From Metopolophium dirhodum (taxonomy: Eukaryota > Arthropoda > Insecta > Hemiptera > Aphididae): a stretch of DNA of 64,000 nt. The notes under the pieces are model-generated. The model had not been told where the DNA came from. It did not search any database and saw only the letters and a list, made by a program, of their open reading frames with translations. Shown one piece after another: positions 1-12,718 of this stretch (its first letter is position 1; every line of letters begins with the position of its first letter). Position numbers and translations under genes: made by a program. The stretch covers positions 33,046,001-33,110,000 of the forward strand of contig NC_083566.1 of the NCBI RefSeq assembly GCF_019925205.1. Direction: 5' to 3'.

Positions 1-1180
1 TCGCCTTTTATCAAGATTACATTATAATCCTGACGCGTGTGGTGGAAATTAATTTGACCGCAAAACAACCGGAAGATAATTTGTTTTAATACAATAATTT
101 AACAAACAATCAGGAACGGACTTCTTTTTTTTCTCAGACGAGAATCACACCCCTTTTCGTATAAATTGATAATCAGACGACTTTTATGACCGTTTATACA
201 TCGTTCCGCTCAGAATCTAAAATACACTAAGTAGCTGAATAAAAAGTTAGGCTGCACCAACGGAGACAAACACGTCGAGACGCATGTAGACAATGTATAA
301 TAATATAATAAGTGTACCTACCCACATATAATTTTACGAACGTTGCGTATTATAATATTTATGGATTCCGTCACGAGAACATGACCGCGTCGCCATGTTG
401 TACAAAATAATAACCGTATCTTCGGTGCCGGATACAATATAGGCGTGATTAAAGACAAAACAAACCAGATTTACACCGATATCTCGTCCTGGTGGCAGAT
501 CCAGAAGTGTTTCAAATGAGGGGGGACGAGGGCTATTTTACAAACATTTTTTAATACAAAGTCGTGAGTCCTAGCACAATAAAATAAAAAACCCCCCAAA
601 CATCAGTATTCATAATTTTGTCAATAATAGCCAATAGGTGCATATAATATCTGTACAATTATAATAATACCCATTTGTACCTGTAAATACGTTTTATTTA
701 CCCATGTTAATTATTATTAGGAAGTCATTAATATTTAGGTAGGCAACTCTTAATTTTTAATAAAATGTATTTAAACTCAGTTTTAGAAAAAAAAAATTTC
801 ATGTTGTATACGCAATTTGATATCGATACATAATTTTTTCTTCGGAGCTCGGCCCACGAGAAAGGGGGGGGGGAGACGATCGCCCTCTTTCTTGTTGAAA
901 GAGATGTCTCGTCCTCTGCAGGCTGCTGGCGCCCGTCTATATAACGACGTCTGTTTGCACAAAATACAAACGTTTCGATATTATAAACTTTCACTCTGCA
1001 GTTTTTACAGGCTTTTGATGTTTGTCGTCGTCGTCTATACCGGTCTCTCGTTTACAATTGTGATAGTATAATATGTTAAAATACTATGCGCGCCAATACA
1101 TTGCTATAATTTTATTTTGTACATACATATACGACGGCCTTTGCAATTTTTTATTAAATCATTTTTTTTTTCTACAACAG
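1..1180 (+). other. Intron / upstream sequence of the B4GAT1-like gene
   Basis: This stretch precedes the first recognisable exon, which begins at an acceptor (pyrimidine-rich tract, then ACAACAG) ending at 1180. I see no further exon of the glucuronyltransferase here. The two overlapping open frames around 728-1071 (one per strand) lack family features, and the sequence is mostly AT-rich with T and A runs. The missing N-terminal two thirds of the enzyme should lie upstream of the window, so this is read as intron. Confidence 0.6.
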
Positions 1181-2459
1181 GTGTCGATGCTTAAAAACGG
1201 GTCGGCCATCACTTTTCACAAAAAAGTGTGTCCCGACTGTCACACGGTGCCCAAGTTCAAGGAATGGGCCAGCGCCAAGCCCAAACCTGGTGTCAGCGTG
1301 TTCCACACGGGTAAGCGGACCGGATATCATCTGCACTGGGAGCCGATATTCATCGGCACACACAACGATCCGTTGTACGACGAGAGACTGAGCTGGGAGG
1401 GTAAAATGGACAAAATGACTCAGGTACGCGAGCGTGTATAATACAGATCGTCACCAGCAATAACGTTAATAATTATTGTAATATTTACAGTAGTGAGTAG
1501 GATCCGGATTTGTATGATATGTGCATATTTTTCTTTAATTAACTTGGAGTAGTTCTGATTGAATATGTCGACGTTTTGTAACACGTAGATTCGATAGTTG
1601 GTAATACTTTGTTTTTTGCATATTCGAGTAAACTTTAATAATATAAATTACACAGGTACTTCTATAGAATACTAGTAGATAGTCCCATATTTTATAATCA
1701 GGATAAATTTATAATTTTAAAAATATTTTATGCTATACTAATATTATTGTTATTAATGCCATTTCAATTGTTTCGCAATAAATCGATAAAAATCACTGAA
1801 AAATACTTTTCAAGTCTCAATTTGAAAATCTTTAAGAACTTTATGCCATTTTCTATGTGCCTATACCCATAAAAGTATAAACGTATTATATCGTTGTGCG
1901 TATTATATTATACCGAAGGGGTTTATTGGTCCCGACGGTCGTCTTTACGAAAATAATAACATCAATCGATCATCGTCTCTTAATAATAATAATAATAATA
2001 ATATAATGTATAGGTATATATATGCTAATCCGCCATCATAAAAATATCACAATATTATATTATTATCATATCGAGTAATAATTTATTTACCGCATGGTTA
2101 TATGCCCTCGGGATCCGTCTGCGGTCCTTCCGTTATCATGGTGGTGGTGGTGGGGGGGGGGGAGGTGCGGTTAAAAGGCACCACTACGATAATATGATTG
2201 CTCCCTATACAACAAATTAGTGCGATTGGTTCTCATTGTCTCTATTGTTCTGTGCACACAGGGTTACACGCTGTGCGTGCTCGACTACGAGTTCCACATA
2301 CTGGACAACGCTTTCCTGACGCACAAGCCGGGCATCAAGACGCTGAAAAAGGACCCTGCCCGACAGGTGCTGGCGTCCAAGACGTACAGTCTCATCAAGA
2401 AAGTCATACTCCCCGAGCTCAAGGTCCTGTACGGCGTGAAAAAAGGATGCGCCGTGTAG
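1181..2459 (+). CDS. B4GAT1: Beta-1,4-glucuronyltransferase 1-like protein, last two coding exons (5' partial)
   Basis: Exon 1181-1423 (81 codons) and exon 2262-2459 (65 codons plus TAG) join in phase 0: acceptor ACAACAG before 1181, donor CAG|GTACGC at 1424, acceptor CACACAG before 2262. The first exon encodes a CPDC cysteine pair and a stretch reading HWEPIFIGT...YDERLSWEG..DKMTQ; the second begins GYTLCVLDYEFHILDNAFL and carries THKPGIK. These blocks are diagnostic of the C-terminal part of family GT49 / B4GAT1 enzymes. From family knowledge, these are Golgi type II membrane enzymes that add glucuronic acid to xylose in the alpha-dystroglycan glycan, priming LARGE. Human B4GAT1 is about 415 aa, so these 146 residues are roughly the last third; the cytoplasmic tail, membrane anchor and N-terminal catalytic part are outside the window. 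The 838-bp intron between the exons is AT-rich. Another GT49-family paralogue is possible, but the family call is firm. Confidence 0.92.
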
Positions 2460-4780
2460 TGCGTATACGTATGACGCATACGTATTGTATATAATATTAT
2501 ATGATAATATAATATATATATACGCACACACACACATACACACACTCACACAAACACATCTATTATATATATATAGGGACGCACGGTCGCGCCGAGGACA
2601 CTCGTGCGCGTTAGGGACCACAGGTCAGTGAAATGTCCGTCCGGATTATACTCAGCTTTTTTGTTTACATAATAATATTATTATCATATAATTATTATAT
2701 ATTATATTGTTATAATATAATATAATTACCTGATGACAATATAATATTATGTGCAAAGTGATGAATGATTTTTCAAGCACATACGCTACACTCGCCATTT
2801 TGATGATTTTGCACAACTGAAGTGCGCATAAAAATGGGCTGTGCATGGTTGATAAATCATATCATTATAATATTATTATGTACCTATATTGCATACTATA
2901 TATATTTAACCGAGTTTAATTTTTTCTAATTTACGCGTTTGTTTTTGTCTTTTTCAGATAGACTCATCGACTGATAGATTAAAATATGTATACGCTTCCT
3001 TTATTATTCCCCTCTCCCCTCCCGGATATCATCCAATACGTACAATCACGTGGTGGCTGTGTATGCGTGTGTGTATGTGGGTTGGTGTACAGTACTTATC
3101 GGGACGAGTGTTTCATTTCCGACAGCGACATACGATATTGAATTATACGCGTCACCGCGCGGTGTTGTCTCTCGCGTCACTTTTTTTTTTATTATTATAA
3201 TATTGTATCGTAAAATTATCGTGTAAAATAAGTTTATTTAAATTTTTTTTAATTAGGTATCACACAGCCCATATACGTATAAAATAGCTCGATGTACATA
3301 ATAGTACCTACTATACCTATATGTATCGTATGTGTTCTTGTCGACAACCAAAAAAATGTAATTGTATTTTTTTTTAAATTTTTTTTTTTTTTGTTAACGC
3401 CTGTACAAAATAGATGCCAATTTTTAGTTTTATAGGTACGTGTACATTTGAAGCCTTCAATCAAACGGAATTATTATACTTTTCCGAGCACACCACTCGA
3501 CACGCTAATGCTCCGCTACATAATATTATTTTTCACTTTCATTCGTCTTCAATATTATATTATGTTGATTTTTCTATCATACATCTTCTTAAACGCGCAA
3601 TATATTTAATTTTCTTACTATTGTACTTCTTTCATTTTGGTGTTCGGGATATTTTCAAAGGGATAAAAAGGATCGCCTCCAATTGCAAACGTTTAGACAA
3701 TTTTCCATTGACATTTTTAGTATCGAACCGTTCACCCTTCGTCCTTCTCCCTCAGCGCATACACTTAAATCGTCAGAACCCTTTTATTTATTTATTTTTT
3801 TTTAGTCAATTTTTGAGTATCAAAACGTTTATGCTATTCGATGCGATCATAAGTATTGTTTTAAGTCCTTCTTGTATACAATTATCATTATTATTATTAT
3901 TATACTATCATTAAGTAGTTTGTGATTTAATATTTATGCCATTATATAAAGTTATAATTTGCCAATCAATCGCTGATCTATTATTATATGCATACGTATT
4001 GATGATGTAAAACAAATACGTAGGCATATTAAGTTAACCTAATTAGCGTATAAGAAAAATATGTACGATAAATAGTTATTTAATATACACACGAGAATAA
4101 TATATACAGTCATTATATTATACTTTTATTATATGTATTATTATTATTAATATTATTATTATTTTATTGGTAGTATGACTATCGTTAATGCCAGATCAAA
4201 TTTTGACTATACACATTAGTACACTTACCTATGTACGAATATTATATTATTATGATTATAAAAAATATGAATATATATTTTACGAAAAAATCAGTATAAC
4301 GGTATAGAAGATATTATAACGTTTTATCGTGATCTCTCGTATGCTTGTAAGATTATTTTTTATAGACTAATCAATGATGTTGACAACGACGATATAACCG
4401 AATCGATTGCATTTGTAACAATTGTTCATATACCTACATACAATGTATATTAGATCTATATATTAATGTATAACTGCACGGTACGTGATTATCGTAATAG
4501 TAGGTATTAAAAGTTGTAACCGTTTGATATTTAAAACATTAATTTTATTATTAATGTTCGATGTCGTACCATTTTATTGTTATCCGAAATAACGTGCAGA
4601 TATATAATATTTTTATCGATAGAAATAATTTTTATAGCTCCAGTCAAAAAAAAAAAAAAAAATTTTTTTGCTTGTAAGAATCAATTGCCAATATAATATA
4701 ATATACGGACATGATATTTTTAATTTATTTGAAAAGTAATAAAGTTATATACGTTGTAACGTTTGGTATTTGTCTTTTAT
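2460..4780 (+). other. Probable 3' untranslated region of the B4GAT1-like gene
   Basis: From the TAG at 2457-2459 to about 4.76 kb I find no coding exon. Scanning by eye, the first canonical AATAAA after the stop is at 4738, followed about 20 bases later by a GT-rich tract (GTTTGGTATTTGTC), as expected for cleavage and polyadenylation. An ATTAAA at about 2978 is an earlier alternative that would give a much shorter UTR. The region includes a CA-rich microsatellite (2522-2556). The 166-codon open frame at 3414-3914 is F/L/I-rich, lacks domain features and is taken as chance. Confidence 0.45.
4738..4775 (+). terminator. Candidate polyadenylation signal of the B4GAT1-like gene
   Basis: AATAAAG at 4738-4744 is followed by a T/GT-rich tract at about 4758-4780. 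It is the first canonical hexamer noted downstream of the stop codon. Cleavage has not been demonstrated. Confidence 0.4.
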
Positions 4781-7700
4781 TTCCATAATATCGTTCCTCA
4801 ACACGAGTAATAACTACTTATAGGTACATCTAAATGAAAAATGCCGAAATTCCGTTTCTGAGGCATTGCATTGTTATTGTAATATTATAATAAGACGTAT
4901 TATGTAATATAATCAATACAATAATAACTCAATATTATTCTGATTGTTATTGTAAAATTATAATAAAAGTATACACTCACCACTCACTATAATGTATTCA
5001 AATTATATCCACCACTTCTTAACTTACCGAAAAGCCGTGGCCGAAGTTACTTTTTTTTTTTACCAGATCGTCGAGTTGATATAACTGATAGAATATTTTC
5101 ATCATTATTATTATTGATCTTTATTTAAACTTTGAGTACCTTATACACTTATACTATATATATAGTATGTTGCCATCAGTTACAATTTTAATTAGATTTT
5201 TTTCTACAAAAAAATTTAAAAAAAATTGTATGTAATATATGAAAGAGTATTTTAATATCTCATCTGTCGGTAAATAATTTACTACAATTGAAGAAAAAAA
5301 ATCGAAAGTTCCCTAATAAATCGATTGTTGATTTATTTTTTTTAATCTATCGATACCACTCCACCTTATACACCACCTCAAATATTATGCTACTGTTTAC
5401 GGTAGATGGTTTTCAATATCATTGGAATGCTTTCATCTATTATATATAATCAACACGACGATTAACTTAATATATTGTACTATTGATGACAAGAAATAAA
5501 AATTATTGGTGATTTTTAATGCTCAAAACATATTGTCTTCCGTTTGATGATGCAAATAGAGAAATATACATATATTAATATAATAAATCATATACCTACT
5601 TGGTTATTAATTAATAGTTATTATGTTAACAGTGGACACTAATTTATTTCTAAAACGATCATTTTCTTTTATGAAAACGTATTAGGAATAGGTACTTAGA
5701 TATATAAAATATATACCCTTCTAACACGTTTTAGATTGCCGATATTCTTTTCACGCACTTATGTTTGTTGTTGGGTCCACTATCAATTATTCGTCTGTTA
5801 ACGGCAACTTTTATCTGTAATAAATAATAATGATTTATTTTTAGTGATATCAAATATTAATGAATGATAATCATTCAATATTTTGAGAACTAACTAAAAA
5901 GCCAATTTCAGTATACGGTATACCCCTGAAAATGTGCAAACTGTAAGATTATTTAATAGATCTCAAGATCTAAGTTGTGTATACATCGAAATTGTTGTTA
6001 GAGTATTATTCAACTTAGAGATAATAATGTTTATTAAAAAATATAAGTTGCCATTTGAAAATCAATTTCCAGTTGATAGTGGTTTACATTTAAAAACTAG
6101 CGTAAAATCCCTAAAAGCAATACAAAATGTGAAAATCGCACGCGTCTCAGAAAATGGAAAGAAATAAAAATTTCTGGAATAATTAGTATTCCGCTATTCT
6201 AATTCTAATTCTCACTATTAAACCAGTCATATTTTGTAGATAATTACCGTTTTGTATTTATATATTCCGTCGTATTTCCTCATGTGGTGTTGCTGCAATA
6301 CGGGGGTGCATAATGGTCGTGTTATAAAGTCTTGCCTGCAAGGGGGTTGCAAATAGGGCAAGTGTCCCAAGGCCGTCAGAAGTAGTAACATTTCAAAGGG
6401 TGGAAAATGTTTAAATACGTGTGTTTAATAGGGGGGTGCCACATACTATTGCCCCGGAGCGCCAATGAAAGTTAGCAAGGCACACTGCGTACGAACCACT
6501 TGAAACGTGACCGTGAGTGTTTTTTTGTGCATACGCATAAGACTTACGCGTTTGGCGTTAGATAATATTGTTTTGAGCAACACGATAAAATAGTAGGTGG
6601 GTGACAACCTATACCTATTATACGTGTATTCGGGTATTCCGCGTGCTCGAAATATATACCTATTATACAACAAGTATAATAATAATAATAATATTGCAAG
6701 ACACGCAAGAATCGGTTCGAGCGATTCTGTAAATAAATCGTGACGAAATCGCGAGAGGTTTTAAATTCAACGAATCTGGAGTGCCCGCGCGGGGAGGAGT
6801 GCCACGGATAGCGAACGGTATGTACTATATATATGCATAAACCACTCGAAAAAAGTTTTAAAAACGAAGAACGTGCGCGCGCGTGTAATTGTATGCGTCA
6901 CGGGGCTATTGGAGCTTCGTACACTTGTATGCGCGAAACCGGGTGCGCAGTACACAGGAAAATATAGACTTTTGCCGCAACGGAAATGGAATTATAACTA
7001 TCAAAATTATTGTCGGGTCGTGGTGCTACTGCGAGTGCCTTCCCTCCCTGCGGTAGTATAATTTACCGTTGTTTTGGACTTATAAAAAAAAAATACCTAT
7101 ATTGTGCTGCAGATCGACTCGTGTTTATTCTCGAGATATCGTTTTGGCCGCGATAACCGATCGGTCGCCGTAGTTTTATCATTGGCCAAATAAACGGTCC
7201 ACGATATTATTATTATGGTTTTTTCAAAATATACCGACTTCGTAAAATATTATATTATGTATACGTACTTCACTACTTCGCTGTATATTTGTAAGCCTTC
7301 AAGACCGAATTCGTCGACAATTTTCAATCGTCGAGTACGTTGTCGTGTCGGTTCAATAATAAAATATCGTCAACACGGCAAACTGATAACGCGATATTAT
7401 TTTCAAATGTTCGAGTACACAAAGTGTCTGCGAAAAAATCACCATCATTATTGCTGACAACAAATTAATATAAAATATAGTTGAATAAAAATCCTAACAC
7501 TTGAAATATCAGGGTTACCTTAATATGTGTTTTACTCGCTATAGTTTTCTAGTTTTAGTATCGTAAGTACTGGGTAGTTCATACAAAATTTTAATTTTGA
7601 TTGAATTAAATAATTGACGAGCTTAATTTGTACTAATACGAAATGTATTTAACTGTTATTATTTTAAATTAAATATTTAGAATTTTTACTACGATGTTTT

Positions 7701-9200
7701 CGCCGTATATTACGCTATATTGTATACAATATATTATTTTAAGGCATTTAACAAAATTTATTTTATCGAAATATTAATATTTTAGACATTTGAAACAGCT
7801 ATTTGAAAACTTTCTTGGCCAAGCTGATCCGAGTTTTCAACTACTACAGTTTACAACAGGAGTTTTCCCTAACCTAATGTGTAACACAGCGTGCGTCAGA
7901 ACTCGACACGGCGTAATGTATAGGCAAAATAGGTACTTTTCTGTTTCGAGAACATTTTAAAATATTTAACCAACTGCATTTTTTGTGTACTTTATAATTT
8001 ATATTACACTGCAGAATGCCTCGTCATGTATACCTCGGAACACACCCGCTCGCCCACTTAAATGTAATCTCTTCAGGCCCAAAACTTTAAAACTTACACA
8101 ACTATTTGAATACCCAATGGAAATTAATAATTTAGCATTTTAAATATTTATTTCAATTAGTTATATAATTAGCCATTAAAGATTTTTAAAGTTAAGATGG
8201 ACCAAGAAAAACTACAAACTACACTACATCATTGTGGCTCTTTATTACAGTAATAATTTTCCACAGTAATTTTTCAAAAATCTTAATAATGAAAAATGTC
8301 AAATGTGAAAAATACGTGACGAAAAACCATCGCCGTACATTACATCACTTATTATATTATTACAGTTGGCGATTTGTTATTTCTAGTATTATACGATGAT
8401 GAGAACAAAATAAAGTGGAATCAAATCATTCGGCAGGGTTATTAAATTTCAGAATCTAATCTAACTTCTAAGTAATCATCGACGTCCGACTGTTTTCTGA
8501 ACTGAAGCTCGGTACATTTTCCCACCAATTATATATATTATTCATTCAAGTTGACAACTGGCTCGCATTGAAACAATTAGATTCGAACACAAGGATTGAA
8601 TAATAGATTTTTGTCTCTTGTATAGTTCATAAATATCTAACCTTATAGAAACTTAAACTCGAAAGTTAGAAGAACATGCAAAACTCCAGTTATAACAGTG
8701 AGTACAACAAAATGTTTATATTTATGCGAAAAACTGTTCACGTCTACTGAAACAATGGGTAATAAAAAATAAATTTTCTATATAAAATGTTTTTCTTAAA
8801 TGTCAACAACTATAATAACACTGTGAATTAATTTTTCACGTGAAAACAAAAATATCTTCCTATATTGTTATAAACTTATAACATCATAAGATAGATATTA
8901 TATTTCTTTAAACCAAAAGCTATTAAATCTGTCAAGAAGTTCCTTCACTGGATGGATTCTCCCTTCAAGCCTCCAACCCAACATCATCTCTCACAGCGCT
9001 TGTACTTATTGTAAAAAAAACACATTTACAGATTGTATAAATAAATATTGTAACAAAAAAAATAAAAACGAAAAGCTATAAATTGTTCATTGTTTTAATT
9101 TATTCGTCAGTAATAATTCGTCGGTAATAAAAGAAGTCAGCTGGGAAAAATAATTCTCGTCGAATTATATAATTTGCAATAGAAATTGATATTCGCCACG
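4781..9200. other. Intergenic AT-rich sequence, no supported gene
   Basis: No exon or transposon coding fragment was recognised. Short open frames (5934-6167, 6446-6673, 6767-7061, 7215-7457) have no domain features, and those near 6.4-7.1 kb lie in a slightly GC-richer patch that could be old repeat or regulatory DNA. Poly(A/T) runs and AT palindromes are frequent. Confidence 0.5.
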
Positions 9201-9221
9201 AAATCATGATAGGTGTGTGGG

Positions 9222-9326
9222 GCAAAGCCCCCCCCCCCCACGTTTCAAAGCGTATAATATATTACGTGGGTTGTGCAAATGAAATTTTCTCGTCTCACCG
9301 GCAAAAAAAGTTTGCGCCGCCACTGC
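9222..9326 (-). mobile_element. End fragment of a hAT-like DNA transposon
   Basis: Read on the - strand, the segment begins CAGTGGCGGCGCAAAC and runs into a poly-G/C tract (GGGG...CTTTGCCCC). The CAGTGGCG opening is typical of hAT-superfamily terminal inverted repeats in insects and other animals. I did not find the opposite terminus or a target-site duplication, so this is a truncated end or an incomplete reading. Confidence 0.35.
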
Positions 9327-10379
9327 GTGTGAATAATTATACACCTATACGTTTGTAGGCCACTTAATTTGCACCATCGCGTCCGTTCGGCGATATTATT
9401 TTTAATGGTGTAATTTGGCTTGGGTGCCAAACCGGCGGACGGTGACGATGCATCTGAACAAACGACCGTTGCATTATTTCACTGCGACTCTTTTTGCGGG
9501 TTTTTGTTTTGTTCTTTCAAATTAAACGAGGCCAAACGAAAAAAAAAAAGAAAAAAGCGAAACAAAATTCGAAAAAAATAAAATAAAGTTTATCTTTTTG
9601 TACTGTGCGGATCGATTTCCACCGTTGTCGCCGCAGAATGTTCTATTTTATCGACGCATTTGTACGCACACGATCTGGTAGAGTGCCAAGCCGTTCTTTT
9701 TCCCGACTTCCGAAATTTTTTTTATCCAAAAACCTAGCGCAAAAGGGATGGCAAATATATCAATATTATTATTATGCGGCGCGTGTTTTTTTTTATTCAG
9801 TCGCTTTCCGACCACAAAATAGCTGCGGAGACATACACATTATATATTATATACGTATAATATGTATATAAAATAAAACTGCGTTTAGAATAGCCAATAG
9901 AAGCGGCTCGTACGATTTCCCCGAGGGTAAAGGCAACGGGGTGGCCGGGTAAATATGTTTAGAAAATTGAAACGACGGTATATTATACGAAGTCGCACGA
10001 CCCGCGATAAAAGTTTATCAAAGTTAATTTATAATACAAAACGCGTAGCTTAGGTATTTTTGAAAATTTGAAATCACTCGTAGGGACATTGTGAACTTGG
10101 CTTTTTACTGTGGTATTACAGAGCAAGCAAAGGTGGTCAAATTTATGAAAATAATTAACTCAAGTTGAGAGAGCACAACATCGACAGTTATTAACAAATC
10201 ATAATTTTTTTTTTTATTTTAAGTCAAAATATACCATATATTATATCGGATGACATAAAAGTATATATACGATAAAAGACAGATAAAATGACACGACACT
10301 TTATTGTTGATTTTTAAAAGTTTTAAAATGAATTTATTTATTCCGGCGTGTTTTGTTTTTTTAGAGCTAAAATTGTTAA

Positions 10380-10828
10380 AAAATCTGCACCGTTTGCGTT
10401 TTAGGCGTCTAGAAGGGCTGCCCGGGATTGTGAGGGAGGAAAGGTCTTTAATTAAAGGGTTTGAGTGGGTGGAAAAACGGTTGTGGAATCTTTTATAAAA
10501 GTGTTTGGCTTCTTCATTGATTGTTTTTAATTTCAGGTCTGTGTGGTGAGTATGATTAGATATATAAGGGGGGGGGGGGACATTGATTAATTTTCTTAAC
10601 GCAATGTTTTGGAAGGATTGAATTTTGTCTTTATAGTTTGTCTTTTTTGCACTTCCCCATAGTTGGATGCCGTGAGTCCAGATTGGTTTCAGTAATGTTT
10701 TGTAGATGAGGAGTTTGATATTAGGGAAAATGTGTTTATTAGAGATTATAGAGGTTTGAGGATACGAATACGGTTGTTCAGTTGTAGTCTGTTTGCTCTA
10801 ATATGGTAGGACCATTTAATCTTTTATC
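10380..10828 (-). pseudogene. Jockey-like LINE reverse transcriptase, degraded C-terminal fragment
   Basis: On the - strand, about 10730-10618 reads NIKLLIYKTLLKPIWTHGIQ then LWGSAKK, the conserved thumb and post-RT motif (LLYKTLLKPIWTYGIQLWG) of Jockey-clade non-LTR elements. Continuing towards 10380 it reads NEEAKHFYKRFHNRF, HSNPLIKDL and SRRLKRKR, matching the usual end of ORF2. Upstream (10828-10731) the frame holds a stop and a frameshift, and a poly-G run at about 10568 also disrupts it. It is a dead, 5'-truncated copy. Confidence 0.75.
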
Positions 10829-11591
10829 AAACATAAATTTAACTCGATAGGTCAAAAGTCAATATGGAAAAAATTATTGACATAACTCGGTTTAAAAAAA
10901 AGCTAATCTACTTTTTTGAAATTATTATTTGGACCACATGAAGAGGTAATAATATATTTCGTATCAAAAGTAATATTAGTCCGAAAGATTTTCTATTTAT
11001 TTCCCGGAAAAATAGGTTTATTATATATACCTACGTATATACGTCATGATATTGTTACATATTACGTATCGTCGTAATGTCGTTTCACAATGATCGGTAG
11101 TTTTTTTTTTTTATAAATTATAAGATGTACTGTATACAATATAATACATTAATTCTGGTTTTTGATTAAATCTAGACTGCTTTTCCTGTTCAACACATTA
11201 TCAATCATTTTTGATATTTTCGTATACTGATCAGCAACTTTATAATACCATGTAATTATTTAAAAACAATTTTAATAATAATTGTTTCACCTTGTAACAC
11301 GAATAAGGAATGCGCTTATAAACGCGTTAGTTATATATTCATACACGATGGGTACAAATGGTACGTTATTATTTACCAATAATTTACCCATGCGCGAATG
11401 TAATTATCTATATTAGATTTTATAATTATACCGAATTTCATATTATAATATAATATTATTATTGTCTTTGAATTCGTGGCTTAATGCATGTTTTATACTT
11501 ACATATTCGTTTAATACTTGGTGCCTATACATAAAAACCGAACTTAAAATATGAGATGATGTTCTTAGCATAATCATGTTTCATAATAAGT

Positions 11592-11745
11592 CGATTCACT
11601 CTAATTTTTAAGCTAACGGCATAAAACTTGAATTTCTGAGCGTAAATTTTGTATGTTCCGCGTTTGTAAGACGGAGACAACACATGCGGGTGTGGCGTCC
11701 TCTTAATGAAAATATACAATCTATACAGTGTGTAAGAGTAAGACA
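11592..11745 (-). repeat. Dispersed repeat family A, copy 1
   Basis: On the - strand the core reads AAGAGGACGCCACACCCGCA, then TGTGTTGTCTCCGTCTTACA, and on to AAATTTACGCTCAG. Related sequence occurs at 18421-18560 (- strand) and about 57530-57610 (+ strand), so it is a family within this window. Copies 1 and 2 share a flank reading ATTCACTCTAAT. No terminal inverted repeats or coding capacity were identified; class unknown. Confidence 0.6.
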
Positions 11746-12104
11746 AGTAAATGAGTGGAATAATACGAGGCGGTGAAAAAGAACAATAAGTAGGCGTTTC
11801 ACTTAGAAATGTCTGATATTTTTTTTCTCTTTTAAAAATATTTTCATCATTGCTTATATAAGTATAAAAAATGTATTATTTTTAGTTTTGCTGTATATAT
11901 GCTCAGAATGCTTATATATTGTGTTATGTTCAATAAAATTATAAACATTGACTGTCAATGAGAATTATGTTAATTTAATATTTATGTTTCTCGTAGCATT
12001 CATAGTAGCCGCTTATCCCTAGTGCGAGAGCTTGTGTATCTACTAATTTTTAGGTCAGTGTGGATAAAGTAGACTAGTCTGTTAAAGGAACCATGCTAGC
12101 GAGT

Positions 12105-12245
12105 ATACAGTTTTTAGTAATAGTACAACATGTCCTATTTTCCTGTCGAGTTATAAGTATTGAAAGTTTACATGAACTGAGTAGTTGACCAACATTTTGC
12201 GGGGTACAAACTCTACGCCACTTATCTAAGCTTTAAATACTTCTA
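12105..12245. repeat. Foldback repeat family C, diverged copy
   Basis: The segment contains GAGTTATAAGTATTGAAAGTT, then GACCAACATTTTGCGGGGTA, then CTTTAAATACTTCTATA. This matches the architecture of the intact foldback at 49995-50257 (inverted arms around a loop with CAAACATTTTGCGGGGTA). The arms here are eroded, so it is an old copy. Confidence 0.6.
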
Positions 12246-12283
12246 TACTTAATAATAGGTAAATATTATAATGTGATACATTG

Positions 12284-12718
12284 GACGACACCATGGACGT
12301 AATTATGGGGAGGCTTAGAATGGCTTAGCCCTCCTTAAGGTATTTTAATATATAGGTTATATAGGTAATCTTTATTGTAATAAATTATAAACATAGAAAG
12401 AGTCATCTAACAAATAGATAATGAACATTATTATTATAAACAAGTTTTCTGGAAAGGAAAGAAGGATCCAATTATAATATATATTTTATGACTATATAAA
12501 ACTGTATACATTTGTACAATTATTCAATAAATAAATTGCCATTTAATTTGTAAAAGTTTAGAACCGTATGGTATACAAAATTGTGTGTACCCACTACCTA
12601 TGAAATTATAGTGGGTGGAAGACAAGTCTTCCACTCTTTTTGTCCTTGAAACCTTTTGGACTTGACCAATGCTTGATGATGCATTTGATGACCCTATATT
12701 TACGTCCATGGACGACAC
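12284..12718. mobile_element. Short hAT-like non-autonomous transposon with target-site duplication
   Basis: The element spans 12292-12710 (419 bp). Its ends are perfect inverted repeats: CATGGACGTAA at the left, TTACGTCCATG at the right. It is flanked on both sides by the 8-bp direct repeat GACGACAC (12284-12291 and 12711-12718). An 8-bp duplication and a CA(G/T)GG.CGTAA terminus fit the hAT superfamily. Identity extends slightly further (GGACGACACC), so a 10-bp duplication cannot be excluded and would instead suggest a Mutator-like element. A 60-codon open frame on the - strand starts at the right terminus but shows no domain. Confidence 0.75.

Noticed and set aside
817..1071. 84-codon + frame (and an 88-codon - frame over it) before the first glucuronyltransferase exon
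   Set aside because: No resemblance to the GT49 enzyme or any family, stop before the exon, and a G-run; best read as intron.
2217..2621. 134-codon - frame over the last glucuronyltransferase exon
   Set aside because: It is the antisense shadow of a firmly identified + exon and extends into CA/TA repeats.
3414..3914. 166-codon + frame
   Set aside because: F/L/I/S-rich product of T-rich DNA, no domain, no splice or promoter context; lies in the probable 3' UTR.
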